From NCBI RefSeq assembly GCF_029714205.1, contig NZ_CP121648.1, forward strand, positions 5,095,001-5,159,000: DNA of 64,000 nucleotides, read 5' to 3'. Position numbers and translations under genes: made by a program. Shown in pieces: positions 28,782-37,259 of this stretch. Every line of letters begins with the position of its first letter. The stretch's first letter is position 1. Under the pieces are notes generated by a model. The model saw nothing but the letters and a program-made list of their open reading frames with translations. It was not told where the DNA came from and searched no databases. The DNA is from Methylobacterium sp. CB376 (GTDB lineage Bacteria > Pseudomonadota > Alphaproteobacteria > Rhizobiales > Beijerinckiaceae).

Positions 28782-30629
28782 ATGTCCGCATCGACCGAGG
28801 CCGACGAGGCCGGCTCGTCCGCGTGGCGCGTCGCGCCGGGCGCCTACCTGGAGGCGCGCCCGCCCTGCTTCGCGCAGCCGGCGGCGCCGGAATCCTGCTA
28901 CGTGACCATGCGCGACGGCTGCCGCCTCGCCCTCGACCTGCACCTGCCGCGGCCGCTCGACGGCGGGAGCGCGCCCGGATCCTTCCCGACCATCCTGCTC
29001 TTCACCCCCTATTACCGCCGCTTCAAGCTCCGGCCCGGGGCGCGCGGCGAGGCGAACCCGAATTCGGGCAAGTTCCGCGACCTGTTCGTGCCGCGCGGCT
29101 ACGCGGTCGTGATCGTGGACGTGCGCGGGACGGGCGCGAGCTTCGGCACCCGCGACAGCTTCCGCTCGCCGAAGGAGCGGGAGGACAGCCGCGAGATCAC
29201 CGACTGGGTGGTGGCGCAGCCCTGGTCGAACGGCCGCGTCGGCGCCACCGGCGTGTCCTATCTGGGCGCGGCGGCGGATTTCCTCGCCAGCACCGGCCAC
29301 CCGGCGGTCAAGGCGATCGCGCCGCTCTTCTCGGTCTGGGACACCTACAGCGACAATTACTTCCCGGGCGGGATCGCCCTCAAGGAGCTGACGCGGGTCT
29401 ACGACGAGCTGATGGTCGGGCTCGACCACGACCGGCGCGACCTGCTGAAGAATTTCGTCTACTACGCGAACCCGGACTTCGCCGGGCCGCAGCCGGTCGA
29501 CGAGGATCCGGACGGGATCCTGCTCGCCCAGGCGATCCGTGAGCATCTCGGCAATTTCCGCCAGACCGAGTTCATGCCGGAATTCCGGTTCCGCGAGGAG
29601 CCCCTGCCCTACGATCCGGGCTTCAGCTCGGCCTCGTTCAGCCCCTACGCGGTCTCGGACCGCATCCGGCCGGACGTGGCCGTCCTGTCGGTCTCCGGCT
29701 GGATGGACGGGGCCGGCTACATGAACGGGGCGGTCTCCCGCTTCCTCACCCTCGACCGCAACCCGCGCCACCTGCTGCTCGGGCCCTGGGACCACGGCGC
29801 GCGCATCGACGTCTCGCCCTGGCGCAGGAGCCAGGAGGCGCGCTTCCCGTATCTCGGCGAGGTGCTGCGCTTCTTCGACCACTACCTCGCGGAGCGCGAC
29901 ACCGGCCTCGCGGCCGAGGCGCCGGTGCACGTCTACGCGATGCACGCGGAGGCGTGGCGGGAGGCCGCGTCCTGGCCGCCGGTCGCGGAGACGACCGACC
30001 TCCATCTCGGGGCGGAGGCGCGCCTGCTCGCCGAACCCGGCGCGTCGGGCGCGGCCGAGCACCGGGTCGATTTCGCGGCGGGCACCGGCCGGGGCACCCG
30101 CTACGAGCGCATCGCCGGCATCAACAGCACGGAGTACTACGCGGACTGGGCCGGCCGCACGGACCGGATGCTGAGCTTCACCTCCGCCCCGCTCGCGGCC
30201 GACCGCGAGCTGATCGGCCACGCGCTCGCGGATCTCTGGCTGTCGAGTTCGGAGCCCGATGCCGGGCTGTTCGTCTACCTGACGGAGATCGAGGCGGACG
30301 GGGCCGAGCGCTACGTCACCGAGGGGCTGCTGCGGGCCCTCCACCGGGCGGAGGCCCCGGCGCCGGAGCGCTACCGGACCACGTGGCCGTTCCGGACCTT
30401 CCGCCGCGCGCAGGCGGCGCCGCTGGTCCCGGGCCGGGTCGAGCGCATCCGCATCCCGCTCCTGCCGACGGCCTGGCGCTTCGCGGCCGGCAGCCGCATC
30501 CGCGTCTCGCTGGCGGGGGCCGATGCGGACCATTGCGGGCAGATCCCGCACGGCCGCCCGCCGCTCCTGCGCGTCCATTTCGGCGCGGACGCGCCCTCGC
30601 GGATCGCGCTGCCCCTCGCCCGGGCCTGA
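28782..30629 (+). CDS. CocE/NonD-family hydrolase (S15 peptidase type)
   Basis: This alpha/beta-hydrolase with a C-terminal jelly-roll cleaves acyl, ester or X-Pro bonds. The nucleophile motif is GVSYLGAAAD (about residue 159), the acid comes after VLSVSGWMD, and the histidine is in LLGPWDHGA. The C-terminal domain starts near FTSAPLAADRELIGHALADL. It has 615 aa, with AGGAGG upstream of ATG 28782. Its neighbours (GGT, amidohydrolases) suggest amide or peptide catabolism. The substrate cannot be read from the sequence. Confidence 0.87.
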   Translation: MSASTEADEAGSSAWRVAPGAYLEARPPCFAQPAAPESCYVTMRDGCRLALDLHLPRPLDGGSAPGSFPTILLFTPYYRRFKLRPGARGEANPNSGKFRDLFVPRGYAVVIVDVRGTGASFGTRDSFRSPKEREDSREITDWVVAQPWSNGRVGATGVSYLGAAADFLASTGHPAVKAIAPLFSVWDTYSDNYFPGGIALKELTRVYDELMVGLDHDRRDLLKNFVYYANPDFAGPQPVDEDPDGILLAQAIREHLGNFRQTEFMPEFRFREEPLPYDPGFSSASFSPYAVSDRIRPDVAVLSVSGWMDGAGYMNGAVSRFLTLDRNPRHLLLGPWDHGARIDVSPWRRSQEARFPYLGEVLRFFDHYLAERDTGLAAEAPVHVYAMHAEAWREAASWPPVAETTDLHLGAEARLLAEPGASGAAEHRVDFAAGTGRGTRYERIAGINSTEYYADWAGRTDRMLSFTSAPLAADRELIGHALADLWLSSSEPDAGLFVYLTEIEADGAERYVTEGLLRALHRAEAPAPERYRTTWPFRTFRRAQAAPLVPGRVERIRIPLLPTAWRFAAGSRIRVSLAGADADHCGQIPHGRPPLLRVHFGADAPSRIALPLARA

Positions 30630-30649
30630 GCCTCCGGGCGCCCGCGCCC

Positions 30650-31894
30650 TCAGCGCGCGAGCGCGTCCTTCACGAAGCGGCCGCCGATCATGATCGCCGG
30701 CATGTGCCGGCCCTGGCCGGTGAGGAGCGAGAGGTCGGCGAGGGGATCGCCGTCCACCACGATCAGGTCCGCGTGCGCCCCCGGCGCCACGACGCCGAGC
30801 TTGCCCTCCTGGCGCACCACCTTGGCGGCGTTGACCGTCGCCGAGCGGATCACCTCGATCGCCGGCAGGCAGCGGCCGCGGATCACGAATTCCTCCGACT
30901 GGTGCCGGTGCATCTCGCCGAGGAGATCGGTGCCGTAGGCCATCATCACCCCGGCCTCGCGCAGGGTCTCCAGGGCGGCGAGGCCGGCCTCGCGCACGTC
31001 CTCGATCTTGGCCACCGAGGCCGGCGGCAGGCCGAGCGCCGCGCCCTCCTTGGCGAGCGCGTCGAAGGTCACGTTGGTCGGGACCACGAAGGCGCCCGCC
31101 TCGCGGATCAGCCGCGCGGTCGCGGGCGTCACGAGGTTGCCGTGCTCCACCGAGAGCACGCCGCATTCGACGGCCCGCCGGATCGCCTCGTCCGTGTAGA
31201 GGTGCCCCGCCACGTAGGTCTGGGCGTTGCGCGCCTCCTCGACGATGGCGCGGATCTCCTCGACCGAGTAGCCCAGGAAGGCGATGGGGTCGGTCGGCGA
31301 GGAGACGCCGCCATTCGCCATGATCTTGATGAAGTCGGCGCCGGCCTTGATCTCCTCGCGGGCGACCCGGCGCACGGCGTCGACCCCGTCGCAGACCCGC
31401 CCCATCGCGCCGAGCTTGGTGGCGTAGTGGGAGACGTCGCGGGCGTGGAAGCGGCCGCGGTAATCGGTGTGGCCGCCCGTCTGCGACAGGGCCTTGCCGC
31501 AGATCACCAGCCGCGGCCCCGCGATCAGCCCCTCGCGCACCGCCAGCGCCAGCCCGTGATCGGCGCCGCCGAGGTCGCGCACCGTCGTGAAGCCGCGCAT
31601 CAGCATGCCGTGCATGATCCGCGCCGCCCGCAGGGCGACGAGCGAATCCGGCAGGTCGGCATTGGCCCCGAGATCCGGGATCGTCGCGATCACGTGGACG
31701 TGGCAGTCGATCAGGCCGGGCATCAGCGTGCGCCCGGCGAGATCGACCACCCGGGCCGCTTCGGCCGTCAGGGGACGGTCGGACACCTCGCGGATCGTGC
31801 CGCCCTCGACCAGCACGTCGTGGCCGTCGAGGGCCGTATCGTGGCGGCCGTCGAGGACGCGCGCGTTGCGGAAGAGGACGAGGTCGGGGCTCAT
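30650..31894 (-). CDS. Metal-dependent amidohydrolase (imidazolonepropionase/prolidase-like)
   Basis: This is an amidohydrolase-superfamily enzyme for cyclic amides, imides or dipeptides. It has the metal motif GLIDCHVHV, the bridging lysine in ADFIKIMANGG, histidines in VAGHLYTDEA and SVEHGNL, and the final aspartate in AYGTDLLGEMH. The C-terminal GKLGVVAPGAHADLIVVDGDP strand is typical. It has 414 aa. ATG 31894 lies 56 bp after the stop of the cysteine hydrolase gene, with which it forms a minus-strand operon under the palindrome at 32632-32657. Confidence 0.88.
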   Translation of the reverse strand: MSPDLVLFRNARVLDGRHDTALDGHDVLVEGGTIREVSDRPLTAEAARVVDLAGRTLMPGLIDCHVHVIATIPDLGANADLPDSLVALRAARIMHGMLMRGFTTVRDLGGADHGLALAVREGLIAGPRLVICGKALSQTGGHTDYRGRFHARDVSHYATKLGAMGRVCDGVDAVRRVAREEIKAGADFIKIMANGGVSSPTDPIAFLGYSVEEIRAIVEEARNAQTYVAGHLYTDEAIRRAVECGVLSVEHGNLVTPATARLIREAGAFVVPTNVTFDALAKEGAALGLPPASVAKIEDVREAGLAALETLREAGVMMAYGTDLLGEMHRHQSEEFVIRGRCLPAIEVIRSATVNAAKVVRQEGKLGVVAPGAHADLIVVDGDPLADLSLLTGQGRHMPAIMIGGRFVKDALAR

Positions 31895-31950
31895 GAGCTG
31901 GTCCCTCTCGGGCTGGACCCTGTGCGGGTGGGGGCGGGGCGGCGAGGCCC

Positions 31951-32583
31951 TCAGGCGGCGTTCCGGCTCCGCCAGGCGTCGAGCCAGCCGAGCACGGTGG
32001 CGAGGTCGCTGACGTCGACGTAGCGCCGGCCGAGGTCGCGCAGGTTGTCGCGGTGCGGCCCCTCCTCGATGTCGCCGACGCAATCCTCCGGCACGATCGT
32101 CCGGTAGCGGTAGCTGAAGCTGTCGATCGCGCTCGCCCGGATGCAGCCGCTCGTGTTGCAGCCCGTCACGATCACGGTGTCGACCCGCTCCTTGGTGAAG
32201 TAGTCGGAGACGCCGGTGTTGAAGAAGATCGACGGGCCCTTCTTGGTGACCATCAGGTCGTAATCGGGCCGGTAGATGCGCGGGTCGAGGGCGACGCTCG
32301 GGTGGTCGTGCAGGAACGTGTCGCGCACGGCGGTGATCTTCCAGTACGGCATCTCGCGCTGATTGAGATAGGCGGTGTTGCAGACCGCGACCGGCACGTT
32401 CGCGCGCCGGGCGGCGTCGAGGAGCCGCGCGGTGTTCTCGACCGCGCGGGCCACCAGGGGGGCGCCGCCGAGCGGGTATCGCGGATCCGTGAAGCCGACC
32501 TGGAAGTCCACCACCACGATCCCGGGCTTCGCGCCGAATCCGACCGGGATCTCGCCGTAGCTGCGGTTCGCGTAATCGTCCAT
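31951..32583 (-). CDS. Isochorismatase-like cysteine hydrolase (N-carbamoylsarcosine amidase type)
   Basis: This cytoplasmic amidase has the Asp-Lys-Cys triad: Asp in GIVVVDFQVGF, Lys in MVTKKGPS and the nucleophile in VTGCNTSGCIRAS. It has 210 aa, full length for the family. N-carbamoylsarcosine, ureidoacrylate and biuret hydrolases share this pattern. With the adjacent amidohydrolase it could open and then hydrolyse a cyclic ureide or creatinine-like compound. It is transcribed divergently from the TetR gene, across an AT-rich palindrome. Confidence 0.87.
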   Translation of the reverse strand: MDDYANRSYGEIPVGFGAKPGIVVVDFQVGFTDPRYPLGGAPLVARAVENTARLLDAARRANVPVAVCNTAYLNQREMPYWKITAVRDTFLHDHPSVALDPRIYRPDYDLMVTKKGPSIFFNTGVSDYFTKERVDTVIVTGCNTSGCIRASAIDSFSYRYRTIVPEDCVGDIEEGPHRDNLRDLGRRYVDVSDLATVLGWLDAWRSRNAA

Positions 32584-32631
32584 CGCGCCCTCCGGGGTCG
32601 TCGTTCCGCCGCGGGCAGACTGGACAGAGCG

Positions 32632-32657
32632 AAAAAAACAGGCAAGCTTGTTTTTTT
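32632..32657. promoter_or_regulatory. AT-rich palindrome between divergent genes (probable TetR operator)
   Basis: AAAAAAACA (32632-32640) and TGTTTTTTT (32649-32657) form a perfect 9-bp inverted repeat around GGCAAGCT, with a nested CAAGCTTG. The block stands out in GC-rich surroundings and sits between the cysteine hydrolase gene (minus) and the TetR gene (plus), where a shared operator is expected. Confidence 0.6.
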
Positions 32658-32696
32658 AGCGGGCGCCTCCGGCGCGCAACCGGGCGGGGAGAGTCG

Positions 32697-33362
32697 GTGT
32701 CGCGGACGGAACGCCAGCAGCAGGCGCGGAGCGTCGCCACCCGCGAGCGGCTGGTGCGCGCGGCCCTCGATGAGATCTTCGAGGTCGGCTACCACGCGGC
32801 CACGACCCAGCAGATCGCCGAGCGCGCCCGGGTCTCGCGCGGGGCCCTGCTCCACCATTTCCCGACCCGGGCCGACATCATCCTGGCCGCCATGGAGGTG
32901 CTGCTCGCGGACGGCACGGCGGAGATCAAGGCGGTCTCGGCGGATGTGCGCAGCGGGGCGCTGCCGCTCGCCGACTTCGTCGAGTTCCTCTGGCAGCTGT
33001 TCTCGGGCCGCTTCTTCTACCTGTCGATGGAGATGATCACCGAGGCGCGCCACGATCCGGCCCTGCGCCGGGGCCTGATCCCGGTCGTGCAGCGCTTCCA
33101 CGCCGCCCTCGACGCGATCTGGGTCGAGTTCTGCGACGGGGAGCGGCGGCCGCCCCGGGAGGCGCGGATCATCCTCAACCTCACCGTCAACCTCGTGCGC
33201 GGCATGGGCGTGCAGACGGTGCTCCGTCCCGAGCCGGACTATTACCGCGACATGATCGAGGCCTGGAAATCCCTGCTGCCGCAGCTGATCGCCGGCCCGG
33301 CGGGCGACGCCGCCTTCGCGGGCCCGCGCTTTCGCGCCGCGGGCCGGGAGGCTGTATCATGA
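32697..33362 (+). CDS. TetR/AcrR-family regulator
   Basis: This is a one-component repressor. The N-terminal HTH spans residues ~15-62 (ATRERLVRAALDEIFEVG, then IAERARVSRGALLHHFPTRADI). The remaining ~150 aa form a ligand-binding helical domain. GTG 32697 starts the family-like sequence; 221 aa. It faces the amidase/amidohydrolase pair and heads the ABC transporter operon (67-bp gap to the permease), so it probably controls both units. Confidence 0.87.
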   Translation: MSRTERQQQARSVATRERLVRAALDEIFEVGYHAATTQQIAERARVSRGALLHHFPTRADIILAAMEVLLADGTAEIKAVSADVRSGALPLADFVEFLWQLFSGRFFYLSMEMITEARHDPALRRGLIPVVQRFHAALDAIWVEFCDGERRPPREARIILNLTVNLVRGMGVQTVLRPEPDYYRDMIEAWKSLLPQLIAGPAGDAAFAGPRFRAAGREAVS

Positions 33363-33429
33363 GCCGGCGCGTCGGTCCGAGGCTCACCGGCCCGCGTGGC
33401 ACCCGTCTTGCGGAACCGGTGGCGTCCCC

Positions 33430-34293
33430 ATGAGCGTCGCATCCCTTTCCCCCGCCTCCGCCCCGGCCCTCGCCGCGAGGCCCGGCCTCTCGGTCCGGCT
33501 CGGCCGGGCGGCCTTCCTGGCCGCCGTCATCCTGGCCTACGCGGTCATCTTCGCGCCGATCGCCATGGTGATCGCGATCTCGTTCTTCGACCAGGAGATC
33601 GTCACCTTCCCGCCCGACGCCCTGACCCTGCGCTGGTACGTCAACGCCTGGGCCCAGCGCGACTTCGCGCGCGGCTTCGCGACCTCGCTGGAGATCGCGC
33701 TCGCCGCGACGGCGATCGGCGTGCCGCTGGGCACCGCCGCCGCGCTGGCGCTGGTGCGGGGCAGGATCCCGGGGCGCGGCCTGATCAACACCTTCCTGCT
33801 CGCGCCGCTCGCGGTGCCGGCGATCGTGGCGGGCTCGGCCCTCTACATGTTCTACCTGCGGGCCGAGGACTGGCTCGACATGGACATCAAGGCCACGTTC
33901 GGCGGCCTGGTGGCGGCCAACGTGCTGATCACCATCCCGTGGACGGTGCGCCTCGTCGGCGCGAGCCTCGCCGGCCTCGACCGGGCGGCCGAGGAGGCGG
34001 CGGCGAATCTCGGCGCCCGGCCGCTCACGGTGTTCCGCCGCATCACCCTGCCGATGCTGCGGCCCGGCATCGTGGCCGCCTCCCTGTTCTCCTTCGTGGC
34101 GAGTTTCGAGAATCTCGAACTCAACCTGCTCCTCGTCGGGCCGGGCCGCACCACCCTGCCGGTCGCGATGCTGAGCTACCTGGAATTCCGCATGGACCCG
34201 ACGCTGGCCGCGGTCGCGACCGCGCAGATCGCCATGGTGACGATCCTGATGCTGGTCACCGACCGCTTCGTGAAGCTCTCCCGGGTGGTGTGA
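33430..34293 (+). CDS. ABC transporter permease (PotC-like)
   Basis: This is one of two inner-membrane subunits of a spermidine/putrescine-type importer. It has six probable membrane spans (first at ~28-50, VILAYAVIFAPIAMVIAISF). The EAA coupling motif is EEAAANLGARPLTVFRRI (~190-207). At 287 aa it is the usual size. The ATPase gene's ATG overlaps its stop (34293), indicating translational coupling. Confidence 0.9.
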   Translation: MSVASLSPASAPALAARPGLSVRLGRAAFLAAVILAYAVIFAPIAMVIAISFFDQEIVTFPPDALTLRWYVNAWAQRDFARGFATSLEIALAATAIGVPLGTAAALALVRGRIPGRGLINTFLLAPLAVPAIVAGSALYMFYLRAEDWLDMDIKATFGGLVAANVLITIPWTVRLVGASLAGLDRAAEEAAANLGARPLTVFRRITLPMLRPGIVAASLFSFVASFENLELNLLLVGPGRTTLPVAMLSYLEFRMDPTLAAVATAQIAMVTILMLVTDRFVKLSRVV

Positions 34294-35369
34294 TGGGCAC
34301 GCTCCTCCTCGACGGCGTCTCGAAGCGCTACGGCGACGCGACGGCGGTCGCGCGCGTCGACCTCGACGTCCGCCAGGGCGAACTCGTCGCCCTGCTGGGG
34401 CCGTCGGGCTGCGGCAAGACCACCACCCTGCGCATGGTCGCGGGCTTCGTCGAGCCGAGCGGGGGCCGGGTGCTGATCGGCGGGCGCGACGTGACCCGGC
34501 TGCCGCCCTACGCCCGGGACACCGGGATGGTGTTCCAGTCCTACGCGCTCTTCCCGCACATGAGCGTCGCCGACAATGTCGGCTTCGGGCTGGAGATGCG
34601 GAAGGTCGGGCGGGCCGAGCGCGACCGGCGCGTCGCCGAGGCCCTGCGCCTCGTGCGGCTCGACGCGCTGGCCGACCGGCTGCCGCGCCAGCTCTCGGGC
34701 GGGCAGCAGCAGCGGGTCGCCCTCGCCCGCGCCCTGGTGGTCAGCCCGGCGGTGTTCCTGCTCGACGAGCCGCTCTCGAACCTCGACGCCAAGCTGCGCG
34801 CCGAGGTCGGGCTCGAGATCCGCGACCTGCAGCGGCGGCTCGGCCTCACCACCCTGATGGTGACCCACGACCAGGACGAGGCGCTCGCCATGGCCGACCG
34901 GCTCGTCGTCATGGAGCACGGCCGCGTCCTGCAGGTCGGCAGCGCCGAGGATCTCTACGAGCGCCCGGCCAACACCTTCGTGGCCGGGTTCGTCGGGCGC
35001 TGCAACCTGCTCGCGGGCGAGCGCGAGGGCGCGGACCTGTTCCGGCTGCGCAGCGGCGCCGCCGTGCCCTGCGCGCCGGACGGCGGCGCCCGCGCCGGCA
35101 TGCTGGCGATCCGGCCCGAGCGGGTGACCGTCTCGCCGGGCTCGGGCGAGGCCGGCTCCGCCGCCACGCTGAAGGCCCTGACCTACCTGGGCGCGCGCAC
35201 GGAGTACCACCTCGACCTCGCCGGCGAGGCGATCGTCGCCGTCACGCCCACGCCCCTCCCGGCGGATCCGCGCCGCCGCCTCGCGGCGGGCGACCCCGTC
35301 CGCATCACCTGGTCCGCCGACGCCGCCCGCGTCATCCCGCTCGACAGCGCAGGAGCCCCCGCCCGATGA
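34293..35369 (+). CDS. ABC transporter ATP-binding protein (PotA-like)
   Basis: ATPase of the importer. Walker A is GPSGCGKTT, the Q-loop VFQSYALFPHM, the signature LSGGQQQRVALARAL, Walker B VFLLDEPLSNLD, and the H-loop VTHDQ. A C-terminal TOBE domain (~270-350) is typical for PotA/MalK subunits. It has 358 aa. It overlaps the permease before it by one base and the binding-protein gene after it by four (ATGA). Confidence 0.93.
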   Translation: MGTLLLDGVSKRYGDATAVARVDLDVRQGELVALLGPSGCGKTTTLRMVAGFVEPSGGRVLIGGRDVTRLPPYARDTGMVFQSYALFPHMSVADNVGFGLEMRKVGRAERDRRVAEALRLVRLDALADRLPRQLSGGQQQRVALARALVVSPAVFLLDEPLSNLDAKLRAEVGLEIRDLQRRLGLTTLMVTHDQDEALAMADRLVVMEHGRVLQVGSAEDLYERPANTFVAGFVGRCNLLAGEREGADLFRLRSGAAVPCAPDGGARAGMLAIRPERVTVSPGSGEAGSAATLKALTYLGARTEYHLDLAGEAIVAVTPTPLPADPRRRLAAGDPVRITWSADAARVIPLDSAGAPAR

Positions 35370-36397
35370 TCACCCGTCGCACCATCCTCGCCGGAGGCGC
35401 CGCCCTCGCGCTCGCCGGCACCCGCGCCCGGCCCGCCCTCGCCGAGACCTCCTCGATCGTGGTCGGCACCTGGGGCGGCGATTACGGCGCGCTGCTGCAG
35501 CAGAACATCGACATCCCGCTCGTCAAGCCGCTCGGGATCGAGGTCTCGCAGGACATCGCCAACAACGATCCGCGCCGCACCAAGCTGATCTCGGAGAAGA
35601 CCAGCCGGCGCGGCAGCATGGACGTCGCCTGCATCAACGATATCGACAGCTACGTGCTCAGCCAGCTCGGGGTGCTGGAGATGGTGCCGGCCAGCGCGGT
35701 GCCGCGCCTGTCGGCGGTGCTGGACGTCTTCCGCAAGCCGCATTCGATCCCGCATATCTACTCGGCGCTCGTGGTGCTCTACAACCCGAGCAAGGTCAGC
35801 GCGCCGCCGAAGAGCTATGCCGACCTGTTCGACCCGAAGTACAAGGGGCGGGTCGGCTTCTCGGACATCCTCTACAGCTACAACATGGCCGGCGCCAATA
35901 TCGGGGCGGGCGGCACCATGGGCGACTTCGCCAAGGGCAAGGCGGCGCTGTTGGACCTCAGGAAGCTCGACCCCAAGGTCTACCCGTCGAACGAGGCCCT
36001 GGCGGCGGCGCTGAAATCCGAGGAGGTCTGGCTCGCGCCGATGTGGCTGGCGCGCGGCTTCATGTGGAAGCAGGCCGGCATCCCGGTCGAGATGGCGGTG
36101 CCCGAGGAGGGCGCGGTGCCGATCCTGTTCGAGGCCGGCGTGCCCAAGAACTCGCGCGCCAAGGACGGGGCCTTCAAGTACCTGAACGCCATGCTCGACC
36201 CGCAGGCGCAGGTCGCCTTCGCGGCCAAGATGGGCTACGTGCCGACCGTGAAGGACGCCAAGCTGCCGGAGGATCTCGCCCGGCAGATCAGCCTGACCGA
36301 GGCCCAGCAGGCCAAGCTCCACCCCCTCGACTACGCCTACATGCAGCAGCAGCAGGCCGCCTTCACCGACTTCTGGAACAAGGAGTTCAAGGCCTGA
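35366..36397 (+). CDS. ABC transporter substrate-binding protein (PotD-like, Tat signal)
   Basis: Periplasmic receptor of the importer. The N-terminus has a twin-arginine signal (TRRTILAGGAALALAG). The mature domain is extracellular-solute-binding family 1/polyamine type: VVGTWGGDYGALLQQNI, VVLYNPSKVSAPPKSYADLFDPKYKGRV split across residues 130-158, and PEEGAVPILFEAGVPK. It has 343 aa. Polyamine-family receptors also bind opines and other cations, so the ligand is open. The neighbouring amidohydrolases suggest a nitrogenous cyclic or amide compound. Confidence 0.88.
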   Translation: MITRRTILAGGAALALAGTRARPALAETSSIVVGTWGGDYGALLQQNIDIPLVKPLGIEVSQDIANNDPRRTKLISEKTSRRGSMDVACINDIDSYVLSQLGVLEMVPASAVPRLSAVLDVFRKPHSIPHIYSALVVLYNPSKVSAPPKSYADLFDPKYKGRVGFSDILYSYNMAGANIGAGGTMGDFAKGKAALLDLRKLDPKVYPSNEALAAALKSEEVWLAPMWLARGFMWKQAGIPVEMAVPEEGAVPILFEAGVPKNSRAKDGAFKYLNAMLDPQAQVAFAAKMGYVPTVKDAKLPEDLARQISLTEAQQAKLHPLDYAYMQQQQAAFTDFWNKEFKA

Positions 36398-36412
36398 TCG
36401 GCCGGCTCCGCC

Positions 36413-37240
36413 ATGATCGCCCTCATCCTGCCGGCCGTGCTGGTCGTCGGCGCCCTGCTGATCGGGCCGATGGTGCTGCTCGCCCGCATCTCGCTCAACC
36501 AGTACAGCCCGACCCAGCTGATGATCGAGGCGACGACGGCGCAGAACTACCTCAACGCCGTCGCCGACCCGTATTACCGCGGCGTGATGGCGACGACCCT
36601 GGTCATGGCCTTCACCTGCACGGCGGTGACGCTGGCGCTCGGCTTCCCGGCCGCCTACCGGCTCGCCCGGATGGAGAGCCGCTGGAAGAGCCTCGTCACG
36701 GTGCTGACGCTGATCCCGCTCCTCGTCGGCAACGTGGTGCGGGCGGCGGGCTGGATGGGGCTGCTGGGCCAGGACGGGCTGATCAATGCGGGGCTCCAGG
36801 GCCTGCGGCTGACCGCGGAGCCGCTCCGGCTGATCTACACGCCCGGGGCGGTGGCGGTCGGGACGATCGCGGTCGTGCTGCCCTACATGATCCTGACCCT
36901 GGCCTCGGTGATCGAGAGCATCCCGCGCGCGGTCGAGGAGGCGGCGGCGAATCTGGGCGCGGGCGCGCTCACGGTGTTCCGCCGCGTCGTGTGGCCGCTC
37001 GCGCTGCCCGGCACGGTGGCGGGCTGCGTCCTGGTCTTCATCCTGTGCATGAACACCTACGCGACCGCCGTGCTGCTCGGCGGCTCGCAGTTCAAGATGA
37101 TGGCGCCCGCCGTCTACGACCAGTTCTCGAAGGGCATGAACTGGCCGTTCGGCGCCGCCCTCGCCTTCATCCTCCTCGCCGCGACCCTGATCCTGACGGT
37201 GCTCGGCACCGCCCTCCTCGGCCGCCGCTACGCCCGCTGA
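36413..37240 (+). CDS. ABC transporter permease (PotB-like)
   Basis: Second membrane subunit of the importer, with six probable spans beginning at ALILPAVLVVGALLIGPMVL. The EAA motif is VEEAAANLGAGALTVFRR. At 275 aa it is normal. It lies 15 bp after the binding-protein gene and 19 bp before the amidohydrolase gene, in the same operon. The order permease-ATPase-receptor-permease is a rearranged version of potABCD. Confidence 0.9.
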   Translation: MIALILPAVLVVGALLIGPMVLLARISLNQYSPTQLMIEATTAQNYLNAVADPYYRGVMATTLVMAFTCTAVTLALGFPAAYRLARMESRWKSLVTVLTLIPLLVGNVVRAAGWMGLLGQDGLINAGLQGLRLTAEPLRLIYTPGAVAVGTIAVVLPYMILTLASVIESIPRAVEEAAANLGAGALTVFRRVVWPLALPGTVAGCVLVFILCMNTYATAVLLGGSQFKMMAPAVYDQFSKGMNWPFGAALAFILLAATLILTVLGTALLGRRYAR

Positions 37241-37259
37241 CTCGACTGGAGTAGACCCG

